From Liminaster sp964567855 (GTDB taxonomy: Bacteria > Bacteroidota > Bacteroidia > Bacteroidales > UBA3663), in assembly GCA_964567855.1 (NCBI GenBank), contig CAZMOE010000001.1, positions 62,001 to 126,000 of the forward strand: 64,000 nt of DNA, written 5' to 3'. The notes under the pieces are model-generated. The model was not told the DNA's origin. It saw only the letters and a list, made by a program, of their open reading frames with translations, and searched no databases. Within the stretch, counting starts at the first letter, position 1; the number at the start of each line of letters is the position of its first letter. Of the stretch, positions 54,234-62,847 are shown piece by piece. The translations under genes were made by a program, and so were the position numbers.

Positions 54234-55556
54234 TCAGTCGAAGAGATGCTGGGAAAGAACCTGCAAGGCACGTTCCTTGTCGCCCGACTTGACAAGCACG
54301 GAGATGTTGTAATTACTGCCGCCGTAAGAGATCATACGTACCGGAACATCTTTCAGAGCCTCTACGACACGGCTTTCAAAGCCGAGGTTGTCCCACTTCA
54401 TGTCACCGACGACACAGATGATGACCATGTCTCTGTCAACCGTAACGGAGCCGAGCATTTTCAGGTCATTGACGATTTCATCCAGCCGTTTGCTATTGTC
54501 GATCGTAAGCGAAACACCGACTTCGGAAGTCGTCACCATATCGACAGCGGTCTTGTGATGTTCAAAAACTTCAAAGACCTTACGCATGAAACCATAGGCC
54601 ATCAACATCCGGCTGCTTTTGATCCTGATCGAGGTAATGCCATCCTTGGCCGCTACGGCCTTGATGATTCTGCTTTCGGTGTTGTTGGAAATCAATGTGC
54701 CGGGAGCCTCCGGTTCCATGGTGTTGAGAAGACGCACTGGAATATTGTACATCCTGGCAGGCGTGATACAGGTCGGATGCAGGATTTTAGCCCCGAAATA
54801 GGCCAATTCGGCCGCCTCGTCGAAATTGAGGAAACGTACCGGCTTCGTGCCCTCGACAAAACGGGGATCGTTGTTATGCATCCCGTCGATGTCGGTCCAA
54901 ATCTGAATTTCCTCGGCGCGTAAAGCCGCCCCGATGATGGAAGCGGAATAGTCGCTGCCGCCACGCAGCAGATTGTCTATCTCGTCGTAGGCGTTGCGAC
55001 AGATGAATCCCTGTGTGATATAAAGCTGCCGACCGGGCTGCGCCTCCATCTCCTGCCTGAGATGTGTTTCAATAAACTTGAAATCCGGTTCTCCGTTCTT
55101 GTCTATGCGCATGTAATCAAGCGCGGGAAGCAAAACAGCGTCGACTCCCTGCTGTAAAAGATACAGATAAAAGAGATTCGTGGAGAGTAACTCGCCCTGG
55201 GCCACGACACACTTCTCTTCAAAGATTGTGAACTGCGTATTGGAAAACGAGCGAAGATAGTCGAAGATACCATTAACGATTTCACAGGCACGGGACCTGA
55301 GAACAGCATCATTATAAAGACCATCTATGACGCCGTTATACTTTTCCTCTAACCGATGAATGATTTCTGCCGCACCGACAGCATTCTGTGATCGGTAATA
55401 GCCGGAAATCTCCAACAATGTATTGGTTGTCCCCGACATGGCAGACAAAACCACAACCTTAGATTCACCATCAGACTGAACAAGGGCAGCCACCTTTCGA
55501 ATGCGTTCCACCGAACCTACCGATGTGCCACCGAACTTCAATACTTTCATCTCCAA
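54234..55556 (-). CDS. lysC: Aspartokinase (monofunctional)
   Basis: A 440-aa enzyme phosphorylating aspartate, the first step of Lys/Thr/Met synthesis. Kinase motifs are KVLKFGGTSVGSVERIRK and RGGSDYSASIIGAAL; two ACT domains form the C-terminal third (ITSIRIKSSRMLMAYGFM; VTVDRDMVIICVVGD), suggesting feedback control. It heads the unit with lysA, 92 nt downstream. Confidence 0.94.
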   Translation of the reverse strand: MEMKVLKFGGTSVGSVERIRKVAALVQSDGESKVVVLSAMSGTTNTLLEISGYYRSQNAVGAAEIIHRLEEKYNGVIDGLYNDAVLRSRACEIVNGIFDYLRSFSNTQFTIFEEKCVVAQGELLSTNLFYLYLLQQGVDAVLLPALDYMRIDKNGEPDFKFIETHLRQEMEAQPGRQLYITQGFICRNAYDEIDNLLRGGSDYSASIIGAALRAEEIQIWTDIDGMHNNDPRFVEGTKPVRFLNFDEAAELAYFGAKILHPTCITPARMYNIPVRLLNTMEPEAPGTLISNNTESRIIKAVAAKDGITSIRIKSSRMLMAYGFMRKVFEVFEHHKTAVDMVTTSEVGVSLTIDNSKRLDEIVNDLKMLGSVTVDRDMVIICVVGDMKWDNLGFESRVVEALKDVPVRMISYGGSNYNISVLVKSGDKERALQVLSQHLFD

Positions 55557-55752
55557 AAAATATATTATACCTTAATCAATTACTGAATGTAGCGACAAAT
55601 ATATGGAGAAAGTTTAAAAAAATGCCTAAAATATCGCATAATTTTATCAAATCCAGATTTTAGCAGGCTTTTTTCAGTCATTCTGCCCCTGCGAGACGAC
55701 AATTTTCAATACAGCGGATGAAATCCATTCCATGGGTTACGGCCGCCGGGAA

Positions 55753-57168
55753 TCATTCTCCCATGTCATCCGGCATACCCGCTAAATAAAGACAGCGGCG
55801 GGCGCGGGTCACAGCCGTGTACATCCACCGGTAGAAATCCAGACCGAGATGTGCGGGGTTGATATAGGCCAAATCGAGATAGACGTCGCTCCACTGACCG
55901 CCCTGTGCCTTGTGGCACGTGACGGCATAGCCGTATTTGACCTGTAAGGCATTAAAATATCGGTTTTCCTTGACGGCCTTGATACGGTTGCGCAGTCCGG
56001 GAATGTCGGCGTAATCTTCCATGACCGCATAAAAAAGCCGCTGCTGATCGGCAACAGGTAATGAAGGACCGTCAACGCCTAACGTATCCAGAAGAATGAT
56101 GACCTCGGTATCATAATCGTAATCGGGAAACGTGACGGCCACTTCGGCAAAGCGGAATCCGTAAAGCTCTATCGTGCGCCGCACCCGTCGCACTTCGATC
56201 ATATCCCCGTTGGCTACAAAAGGCATGTCTTCAAACTCCTTGCACCAAAAATAATTGTTTTTGACAACTAACAGACGGTCTCCGGCCGACAATTCCTCCT
56301 CCCGGTCAAGAATACGGTTGCGGATGCCGGCATTGAAACGGTTGGCCCGGGCATTGGAACGGGTGACAACGATCGTCTCATCCTGGCCGGCATTGCTGTA
56401 AGAGGCGGAAAGATATTCCACCAGATCGTAACCGTCTACCCGCTTCACATCGGGAAACTCCTTATAATATATATGAGGTAATCCCTCGATTTCGCCGCGT
56501 CGCATCCGGTCGCGCAAGGCGGTCGCATTAAAAAGGATGCCGGAATCCAGCTGCTGACGGGCTACTTCGGTCAGTTCAGCCTGCAAAACCTCCAGCCCGT
56601 AACCGCGCAGACGCCTCTCTTCCAACGCCGGACTATGCGTCTGGCCGACCGGAGGCAACTGGGCGCCATCACCCACCAGAAGGAGCCGGCATTCAACGCC
56701 GCTATAGACATATTCTATAAGATCATCCAGCAAATTGCCTGTACCGAACGGAGACTGTTCGGCCAGAGTCGCTATCATCGAAGCCTCATCGCAGATAAAT
56801 AATGTCTGCTTATGCAAATTGTCTGTAAGCTGAAACCCCTCGAAATCTACATTGAACTGCCGCTGCCTGTAGATGGTTTTATGGATCGTGAGCGCCGCCT
56901 TGTGTGCCATAGAAGAAAAGACCTTGGCCGCGCGCCCCGTCGGAGCCATCAGCACCGTCTTCATCCCCGCCTCCGACATCGCTTTTACCAAGGCCCCGAC
57001 AAGCGAAGTCTTGCCCGTGCCGGCATATCCTTTCAGAATGAACACCCGGTCCTGCGGCACGACCTCCAAAAGGAACCTTGACAGCCGTTGCAACGTCTCC
57101 CGTTGCAACTCATTCGGGCTGAAAGGCAACTTTTCAATAATTTTAGCGGCAAAAATATCAAATATCAT
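55753..57168 (-). CDS. RecD/Dda-like SF1 helicase (AAA_30, UvrD_C_2)
   Basis: A 471-aa superfamily-1 DNA helicase. Walker A GYAGTGKTSL (about 48-57), Walker B FICDEASM, motif III LLLVGDGAQLPPVG, motif V/VI YAVTCHKAQGGQWSDVYLDL (split) and YTAVTRARRCLYL at the C-terminus. It resembles the short RecD2-like 'ATP-dependent exodeoxyribonuclease' proteins of Bacteroidales and is not part of a recBCD cluster. A TATCTTTG element reads on the minus strand at 57193-57200. Confidence 0.9.
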   Translation of the reverse strand: MIFDIFAAKIIEKLPFSPNELQRETLQRLSRFLLEVVPQDRVFILKGYAGTGKTSLVGALVKAMSEAGMKTVLMAPTGRAAKVFSSMAHKAALTIHKTIYRQRQFNVDFEGFQLTDNLHKQTLFICDEASMIATLAEQSPFGTGNLLDDLIEYVYSGVECRLLLVGDGAQLPPVGQTHSPALEERRLRGYGLEVLQAELTEVARQQLDSGILFNATALRDRMRRGEIEGLPHIYYKEFPDVKRVDGYDLVEYLSASYSNAGQDETIVVTRSNARANRFNAGIRNRILDREEELSAGDRLLVVKNNYFWCKEFEDMPFVANGDMIEVRRVRRTIELYGFRFAEVAVTFPDYDYDTEVIILLDTLGVDGPSLPVADQQRLFYAVMEDYADIPGLRNRIKAVKENRYFNALQVKYGYAVTCHKAQGGQWSDVYLDLAYINPAHLGLDFYRWMYTAVTRARRCLYLAGMPDDMGE

Positions 57169-57346
57169 GACTTTTTCTCATAAATTTCGGTCAAAGATAC
57201 ACCTTTTCAAAAATAGTTATGTATATTTGCTCCGTGATTTTTGACAGGTTATCGTTTTCGGCGCCCGCCAAAAGCCATTTGACACGGCAAGTGCCGGAAT
57301 TTATCACACAAGAATAATAAAAAACTGACATTAAAATTATAGAATC

Positions 57347-58042
57347 ATGAAAATCGTTCTCAAACTTCTCCTCCTTGCAGCCGCAGCTGTTTTGGTGGTT
57401 ATGTGTTATCAAAGCATTCAGATTCCCGTTCAATTTAAAGACCAGGCCGCAGCCCGTGATGCCGTTGTCATCCAGCGCTTGAAAGACATCCGTACCCTTC
57501 AGGAAGCTCACCGCGACAAGTATCAGACCTACGCCGCTACCTGGACCGATCTCATTAACTTTGCTAAGAACGACTCTCTTCCGATCGTCAAGAAAATCGG
57601 TTCATTGACCGACGTACAGCTGGTTAACGGTCTCAACGAAAAAGATGCGTGGATGTACCTGCAGAATCCTAAGAAATACAAAAAAGAAATCGAGAAGTTT
57701 GGTCTTGATCGCGAAACTTTCAGCCGCGATACGGTCTATGTCAACGTGCTTGAAAAGGATTCCACATTCCTGAAACGTTCCGACTTCAACATCGATTCCA
57801 TTTGCTACGTTCCGTTTACCGCCAAGGATACATTCCAACTGATTCTCGGTAGCATACAGACACAGTCCGGCTACACCATGCAGCTCTTCGAGGCTAAAGT
57901 GGAATATTCAGTTTACCTTGCAGGCCTCAACGACCGTGAGCTGAAGAACAAAATCGATGAAAAGAAACAGATGGATCGCTTCCCCGGTCTCCAGGTAGGT
58001 GATGCCGAGCAGGCCAACAACAACGCCGGTAACTGGGAATAA
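57347..58042 (+). CDS. Membrane-anchored protein of unknown function
   Basis: A 231-aa protein with one N-terminal transmembrane helix (VLKLLLLAAAAVLVVMCYQS) and a charged soluble domain containing an alpha-helical RLKDIRTLQEAHRDKYQTY stretch reminiscent of pilin-like N-termini. It is followed 11 nt later by DUF3822 and then rsmD, so it is probably cotranscribed with them. No named family recognised; conserved-looking in Bacteroidales. Confidence 0.75.
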   Translation: MKIVLKLLLLAAAAVLVVMCYQSIQIPVQFKDQAAARDAVVIQRLKDIRTLQEAHRDKYQTYAATWTDLINFAKNDSLPIVKKIGSLTDVQLVNGLNEKDAWMYLQNPKKYKKEIEKFGLDRETFSRDTVYVNVLEKDSTFLKRSDFNIDSICYVPFTAKDTFQLILGSIQTQSGYTMQLFEAKVEYSVYLAGLNDRELKNKIDEKKQMDRFPGLQVGDAEQANNNAGNWE

Positions 58043-58053
58043 AAGAACATCGA

Positions 58054-58857
58054 ATGGACACAATCCAAAAAACATTATCCATCCGGCTACAACCGGATGG
58101 ATTTTTATTTTCCACCCATAACATCACCGAGGATGACTCATTCTCACTGCAGGAAGTGCCGATAACTCCGGGACCGGATTACAATTCGCGGCTGAAGAAC
58201 CGGATACTCGACACGGAGGAACTACTGTGCGATTATAAAGAGATACACATCACAGTGGCAACCCCCCGCTTCACTCTGTTTCCAGCTTATGAAACCGACG
58301 AAGCAATCGCCGGCCGTTTTTACGGACTGACATGTTCGGAGACACAAGTTCCGGAAACCCTATTACAGGAAATACACACAGGGTCCGGCATAGGATTCAT
58401 TTTTGGTATAGATCAAGAACTATGTAACTTCCTGAACCGGACATTTCCGGAGGTCAAATATCACCATCCGCTGTGTATACTTCATTCCTATTTCTCTGAA
58501 AAAAGCAAAATGGGGAACAATGCGAAAATGATCGTGCAGGTCCTGGAACGTGGTATTGACTTGCTGGTTTACCGCAACGGACGCCTGCAACTGGCCAACT
58601 GCTACCCTGATAACGGTATCGAAAACATCGCCTATCATATCATGAACACATGGCTCAAATGCGGACTCGATCCCCATCTGGACCTCCTGCAGCTGGCCGG
58701 CAACAAGACCATACAGGCAAAATTGACGGAACAGCTTTCACCGATTCTGAAACACATCATGCCGGCCGTATTCCCGGCCCAGCTTTTCAGTCTCGGACAA
58801 GCCACACTGAACGCCCCTTGGGACACAATCCTGCTTACATTCTATCCACACCTGTAA
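58054..58857 (+). CDS. DUF3822 family protein
   Basis: A 267-aa protein with the pattern of DUF3822 (DYKEIHITVATPRFTLFP; YHHPLCILHSYF; LLVYRNGRLQLANCY; LQLAGNKTIQAKL). The family has an actin/ASKHA-like appearance and in Bacteroidetes is found next to rsmD, as here. Function unknown. Confidence 0.85.
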   Translation: MDTIQKTLSIRLQPDGFLFSTHNITEDDSFSLQEVPITPGPDYNSRLKNRILDTEELLCDYKEIHITVATPRFTLFPAYETDEAIAGRFYGLTCSETQVPETLLQEIHTGSGIGFIFGIDQELCNFLNRTFPEVKYHHPLCILHSYFSEKSKMGNNAKMIVQVLERGIDLLVYRNGRLQLANCYPDNGIENIAYHIMNTWLKCGLDPHLDLLQLAGNKTIQAKLTEQLSPILKHIMPAVFPAQLFSLGQATLNAPWDTILLTFYPHL

Positions 58858-58870
58858 AAATATATCGACA

Positions 58871-59425
58871 ATGCGCATCATCAGCGGTAAATACGGCGGA
58901 CGCCGTTTTGAAACACCCCACCATTTGCCGGCACGCCCCACCACGGACATGGCCAAAGAAAGCTTGTTCAACATTCTCACCAACCGCATGAATCCGGAGG
59001 GCATCACGGCCCTGGATCTTTTTGCGGGCACCGGCTCCATCAGCTTCGAGCTTATCAGCCGCGGTGCCGCCAAGGTCATAAGCGTTGAAAAGGGAAATAT
59101 GCAGCAGACCTATATACAGAAAATCCATGATACACTGCATTTAGGCCACGAACACATGTTGCTACGCGGAGATGTGTTCCGCTTTATCAAAAGCTGCCGC
59201 GAACAATTCGATTTCATCTTTGCCGATCCCCCCTACGATCTGCCCGAACTGGACACCATTCCGCAACTCGTCCTCGACAGCACTTTGTTAAAAGACTCCG
59301 GACTGCTGGTCGTAGAACACGGCAAACACAGCGACTTCTCTTCCCATCCTCATTTCCGGGAAATGAGAAAATATGGCGCCGTACATTTCAGTTTCTTCTC
59401 AAAGCAAAGTGAAGTCGGCGACTAA
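58871..59425 (+). CDS. rsmD: 16S rRNA (guanine(966)-N(2))-methyltransferase RsmD
   Basis: A 184-aa methyltransferase acting on G966 of 16S rRNA. It starts with MRIISGKYGGRRFETP and has RPTTDMAKESLFNIL, SAM motif ALDLFAGTGSISFELISRGA and catalytic DPPYDLPEL. Its last 27 nt overlap the end of the convergent EEP gene. Confidence 0.94.
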   Translation: MRIISGKYGGRRFETPHHLPARPTTDMAKESLFNILTNRMNPEGITALDLFAGTGSISFELISRGAAKVISVEKGNMQQTYIQKIHDTLHLGHEHMLLRGDVFRFIKSCREQFDFIFADPPYDLPELDTIPQLVLDSTLLKDSGLLVVEHGKHSDFSSHPHFREMRKYGAVHFSFFSKQSEVGD

Positions 59426-60409
59426 CGGATAATGGTCGGAAAAACCGGGATGTAATAGATAGACGCCATCCAGCGCAAAATCGCCGGAATATAAAATATG
59501 ATCCAGTCTGAGCAGCAGATGATAGGCATCGTAAGTAAAGCCGAAGCCCATCCCCCCGTTCCACCAGGCATCTTGCAGACGGTTTCCCATAATGGTCTGC
59601 AAAGCATAAGACCCGCTCAAATCGTTAAAATCGCCACAAACCAACACAGGCCCTTCTGTCGCGGCAATGGAATCACGTAGCACACAGGCCTCGACCGCAC
59701 GCCCCGCGTAACCGCGTCTGAGCCGCCGGAAGTAGTCACCGACACCATCGAACCACGAAGCACCGTCGGGCATCATGCGCCGCGCTACCGAATAGCGGTT
59801 AGACAACAGATGACAGCAAAAAAGTTGTACCGGCGAACCCTGTATATCCACTTCCATACTGTAAATATGCAACCGGTCGGATGCTCCCGGCGCCGAAGGA
59901 TCCTCTTCTCGGGCCAGCGCATCCAGTTGAGAGGCTTCGGACGAATCCGGGTCCAGGACCAACCGCCTGATATGGCGTAACGGATAGCGGCTATACACAA
60001 AGCCGATACCGACGAACCGGTCGTAACAATTGGCTGCATGATAGGGATAACGAACCGCCAGCGAATCGCCCAAAGCCGAATTGGCGTGTTCATCATATTC
60101 CTCCAGAACGACAATATCCGCATCCACTTCATCCATAAAACGAACCATGGCACGCGCAGAATCCCGGTTCCGGGAAAGATAATCCCCCATGGAATTGACA
60201 TTATAGGTCAGCACGCGCAATGAACAGTCAGAGGCCGGTCGCCGCGGCATCGGCGAAACAAGATGCACGGGACAGGTCTGCGTCCACCGATTCACCCCGA
60301 CCAGCACCAATAAGAACAATACCGCCGCACGCCATCGCCGCAACAGCAACAAGGCCATCACCACAACCGCCAGCAGGCAAAGCAAGACCGGAACTAATAA
60401 AATCAGCAT
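59399..60409 (-). CDS. Endonuclease/exonuclease/phosphatase family membrane protein
   Basis: A 336-aa protein with two N-terminal transmembrane helices (LILLVPVLLCLLAVVVMALLL; AVLFLLVLVGV) and a periplasmic EEP domain: LRVLTYNVNSMGDYL, DIVVLEEYDEHA, LVCGDFNDLSGSYAL and the catalytic His in FSDHYPLVADF. Related Bacteroidetes proteins are annotated as endonuclease/exonuclease/phosphatase family; substrate unknown. Confidence 0.87.
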   Translation of the reverse strand: MLILLVPVLLCLLAVVVMALLLLRRWRAAVLFLLVLVGVNRWTQTCPVHLVSPMPRRPASDCSLRVLTYNVNSMGDYLSRNRDSARAMVRFMDEVDADIVVLEEYDEHANSALGDSLAVRYPYHAANCYDRFVGIGFVYSRYPLRHIRRLVLDPDSSEASQLDALAREEDPSAPGASDRLHIYSMEVDIQGSPVQLFCCHLLSNRYSVARRMMPDGASWFDGVGDYFRRLRRGYAGRAVEACVLRDSIAATEGPVLVCGDFNDLSGSYALQTIMGNRLQDAWWNGGMGFGFTYDAYHLLLRLDHILYSGDFALDGVYLLHPGFSDHYPLVADFTLL

Positions 60410-60554
60410 ATTCTACCTTAAATATACCCCTCCACAAAACAACGGAAGGCGATACAGACTTTTTTCACGGGGCAAAAATAAAGCATTTATCCTTACCGGC
60501 AAAATAGGAACCGCAACAACGCAGATAGATTCACTTAAAAAAAACAAATTTAGC

Positions 60555-60585
60555 TTTGCATGCTGACAAAAAAGAATTATCTTTG
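60555..60585 (+). promoter_or_regulatory. Bacteroidetes-type promoter
   Basis: TTTG at 60555-60558, a 19-nt spacer, then TATCTTTG at 60578-60585. Drives the DUF4837-pdxA-like unit starting at 60661. Confidence 0.8.
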
Positions 60586-60660
60586 CTACCTGAATGACTG
60601 CCGACACTCTGTTACCCCGTCGGCGGCAAGGAGCAAAACACCCTAAAACAGAAATTCCTT

Positions 60661-61713
60661 ATGAAAAAAGCACTTTTAGCATTATTGGCTCTCTTTCTTC
60701 TGCTGAACACAGGTTGTAAAAAGAGTTTCCAGGAAATGGTCATACCGGAAGCTACCGGGTCTCCCTATGACCTCTACATTGTCATGCCCGACAACACAAA
60801 AGACTCCGCCCTCGGAGACACATTGAGGAACATCTTCGAATATCCGATGGAATGCACGCCACAGGGCGATTCCTACTTCAAAGTATATTATCTCACCCCC
60901 GATAATTTCAACTCTTCGGTGATCCGCGTAGTGGGCAACGTGATCGTGGTCAATATCGACCCAGCCAACGCTTCCGAACCCTTGCTCACCATCGAGCGCA
61001 ATACCTACGCGCAGACGCAGGTTATCTTGAAAATGTATGCCCGCTCGCTCACGGAACTGGCCGAATATCTGCCAGAATATCAAGAACAGATTCGCTCGCT
61101 TTTCGTAAAGGCAGAACTGAGCCGCCGCAGCAAACTATTACAAAAAGAGTTCAATCGCACCGCCACCGACCGTTTGCATTCATTACAAAACGTCAGTATG
61201 ATGATTCCCAAAGAGCTCAACGTGCCCGGCTACGGCCAAGATTCCACCTTCTTCTGGTGTACCAACGACGGCCCGCGCAAGCGCAGCGATATCGTAGTCT
61301 ACTCCATCCCCTATACCGACGTCAATGTATTCTCTCTCGAGGGGGCTGTGGCCGTACGAGACTCCGTGATGAAAGCCAACATCGAAGGCGTAGGCGACAA
61401 CAGCTACATGACCACCCAGAAACGAATTATCATGCCCGAATACAAGGCATTGAACATCAATGGAAAATACGTAGGCGAACTGAAAGGCTTGTGGAGAATC
61501 GAAAACGGCCTGATGGGAGGCCCATTCATCTGCCATATCCGGCTCGACGAAATAAACAAGAGGGTGGTCTTCGCTGAAGGATTCTGCTTCGCGCCTCACG
61601 ATGAAAAGCGCCTGCTTATCAGAAATCTGGAGGCTGTGCTATACACCTTGAAACTACCCTCTGACAATATGTGTCCCAACATCGAAATAACACTTGAATC
61701 CAATAATGAGTAA
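60661..61713 (+). CDS. DUF4837 family lipoprotein
   Basis: A 350-aa predicted lipoprotein: leader MKKALLALLALFLLLNTGC with lipobox. The body matches DUF4837 (GSPYDLYIVMPDN; FFWCTNDGPRKRSDIVVYS, split; RIENGLMGGPFICHIRLDE, split). Function unknown. The stop overlaps the start of the pdxA-like gene (ATGAGTAA), so the two are translationally coupled. Confidence 0.88.
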   Translation: MKKALLALLALFLLLNTGCKKSFQEMVIPEATGSPYDLYIVMPDNTKDSALGDTLRNIFEYPMECTPQGDSYFKVYYLTPDNFNSSVIRVVGNVIVVNIDPANASEPLLTIERNTYAQTQVILKMYARSLTELAEYLPEYQEQIRSLFVKAELSRRSKLLQKEFNRTATDRLHSLQNVSMMIPKELNVPGYGQDSTFFWCTNDGPRKRSDIVVYSIPYTDVNVFSLEGAVAVRDSVMKANIEGVGDNSYMTTQKRIIMPEYKALNINGKYVGELKGLWRIENGLMGGPFICHIRLDEINKRVVFAEGFCFAPHDEKRLLIRNLEAVLYTLKLPSDNMCPNIEITLESNNE

Positions 61714-62803
61714 TCTACTGAAAGTGGGCATCACCCACGGCAATATAAACGGCATCGGCGGCGAGCTGATTCTGCGCTTCCTCTCTGCGACCGAAGTGCT
61801 GGAGATCTGTACACCCGTCGTCTTCAGCACCATCACCGTCATGAATGAACAATGCAAGGCCTTGGGGCTGGAACCCATCGCGTTCAATGTTGTCGGAAAC
61901 TCCCGCGATATCATCGACGGCAAAATCAACCTCATCAATGTCTGCTCAGAAGAACTGCATACCCAGTGGGGCGAAAAGAATAACACCGCAGACAAAGCGG
62001 AAATCAGTGCGCTGAAAATGGCTATCGAGGCCTATAACAAGAACGACATAGACCTGCTCGTAACCGCTCCTGGCAATCTTAGAAATGACCTGACGGCCAA
62101 TGCGGCCACCACCTTCATCCAGCAACATCTGGAAAACGAAGCTACGGTTCCCTACAACAGCCTGCAAGGTAACGGAATACGCCTCATCGCCCTGCCCATA
62201 CAAAAGAAACAGGAAGGCGACGCCGAAACATTCAATGCCGAAACGTTTATCGGAGATCTCAGAAATATCCATCAGGCGCTCAGAAACGACATGACCGAAT
62301 TGCGGCCGCGCATCGCTATCGTCACACCGGCCGTAAGCGATACTCCGAAGACGGAAGAGGGCGCCGCACAGGCACCAGACACCGATCTGCGTGCCACCTT
62401 GAATGAACTGCATAAAGAGGGAATACTGGCCTTCGGTCCTTATGAAAGCGGCCGCTTCCTGAATGAAGAGCTGTATAAACATTATGACGCCATCGTTACG
62501 TGGGGAAATAAAAAACAGCTCCAGACGCTGACTGACCTCATCGATCCGGACAAGGCTGTCGGATACACGATGGGATTGCCCATTGTACATACCTATCCCA
62601 CCGACGGAATTTCCTATCAAACAGCCGGTAAGGGCACAGCCTCCGCAACAGCGTTGCGCAACGCCGTATATCTGGGCATCGACATCTGCCGCAACCGCCA
62701 TCTCTATAAAAAAGCGACACGGCGACCGCTGGAAAAACAATGGATTCCAAGAGGTAGAGACGACTTTAAGCTGGATCTGACCAAAGAGGATACTTCTAAT
62801 TGA
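61706..62803 (+). CDS. PdxA-like protein lacking canonical catalytic histidines
   Basis: A 365-aa protein of the PdxA (4-hydroxythreonine-4-phosphate dehydrogenase, vitamin B6) family. I choose the ATG at 61706, overlapping the upstream stop; one 12 nt earlier is also in frame. It retains KVGITHGNINGIGGELILR, LLVTAPGN, GYTMGLPIVHTYPTDG and AGKGTAS, plus the basic Bacteroidetes C-terminus. The three metal-binding His motifs are replaced: FPGHTEYL by FIQQHLENE, LNPHAGD by VTPAVSDTP, and YHDQG by VTWGNKKQ. It may be a non-catalytic paralog or have another activity. It sits between the DUF4837 and murA genes. Confidence 0.75.
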   Translation: MSNLLKVGITHGNINGIGGELILRFLSATEVLEICTPVVFSTITVMNEQCKALGLEPIAFNVVGNSRDIIDGKINLINVCSEELHTQWGEKNNTADKAEISALKMAIEAYNKNDIDLLVTAPGNLRNDLTANAATTFIQQHLENEATVPYNSLQGNGIRLIALPIQKKQEGDAETFNAETFIGDLRNIHQALRNDMTELRPRIAIVTPAVSDTPKTEEGAAQAPDTDLRATLNELHKEGILAFGPYESGRFLNEELYKHYDAIVTWGNKKQLQTLTDLIDPDKAVGYTMGLPIVHTYPTDGISYQTAGKGTASATALRNAVYLGIDICRNRHLYKKATRRPLEKQWIPRGRDDFKLDLTKEDTSN

Positions 62804-62847
62804 CACTTCCGGACATCTTTCAACTCCAATCAATCCGTTTCAGAATC

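Noticed and set aside
53033..54292. 419-aa plus-strand ORF
   Set aside because: Antisense shadow of lysA; lysA has all family motifs.
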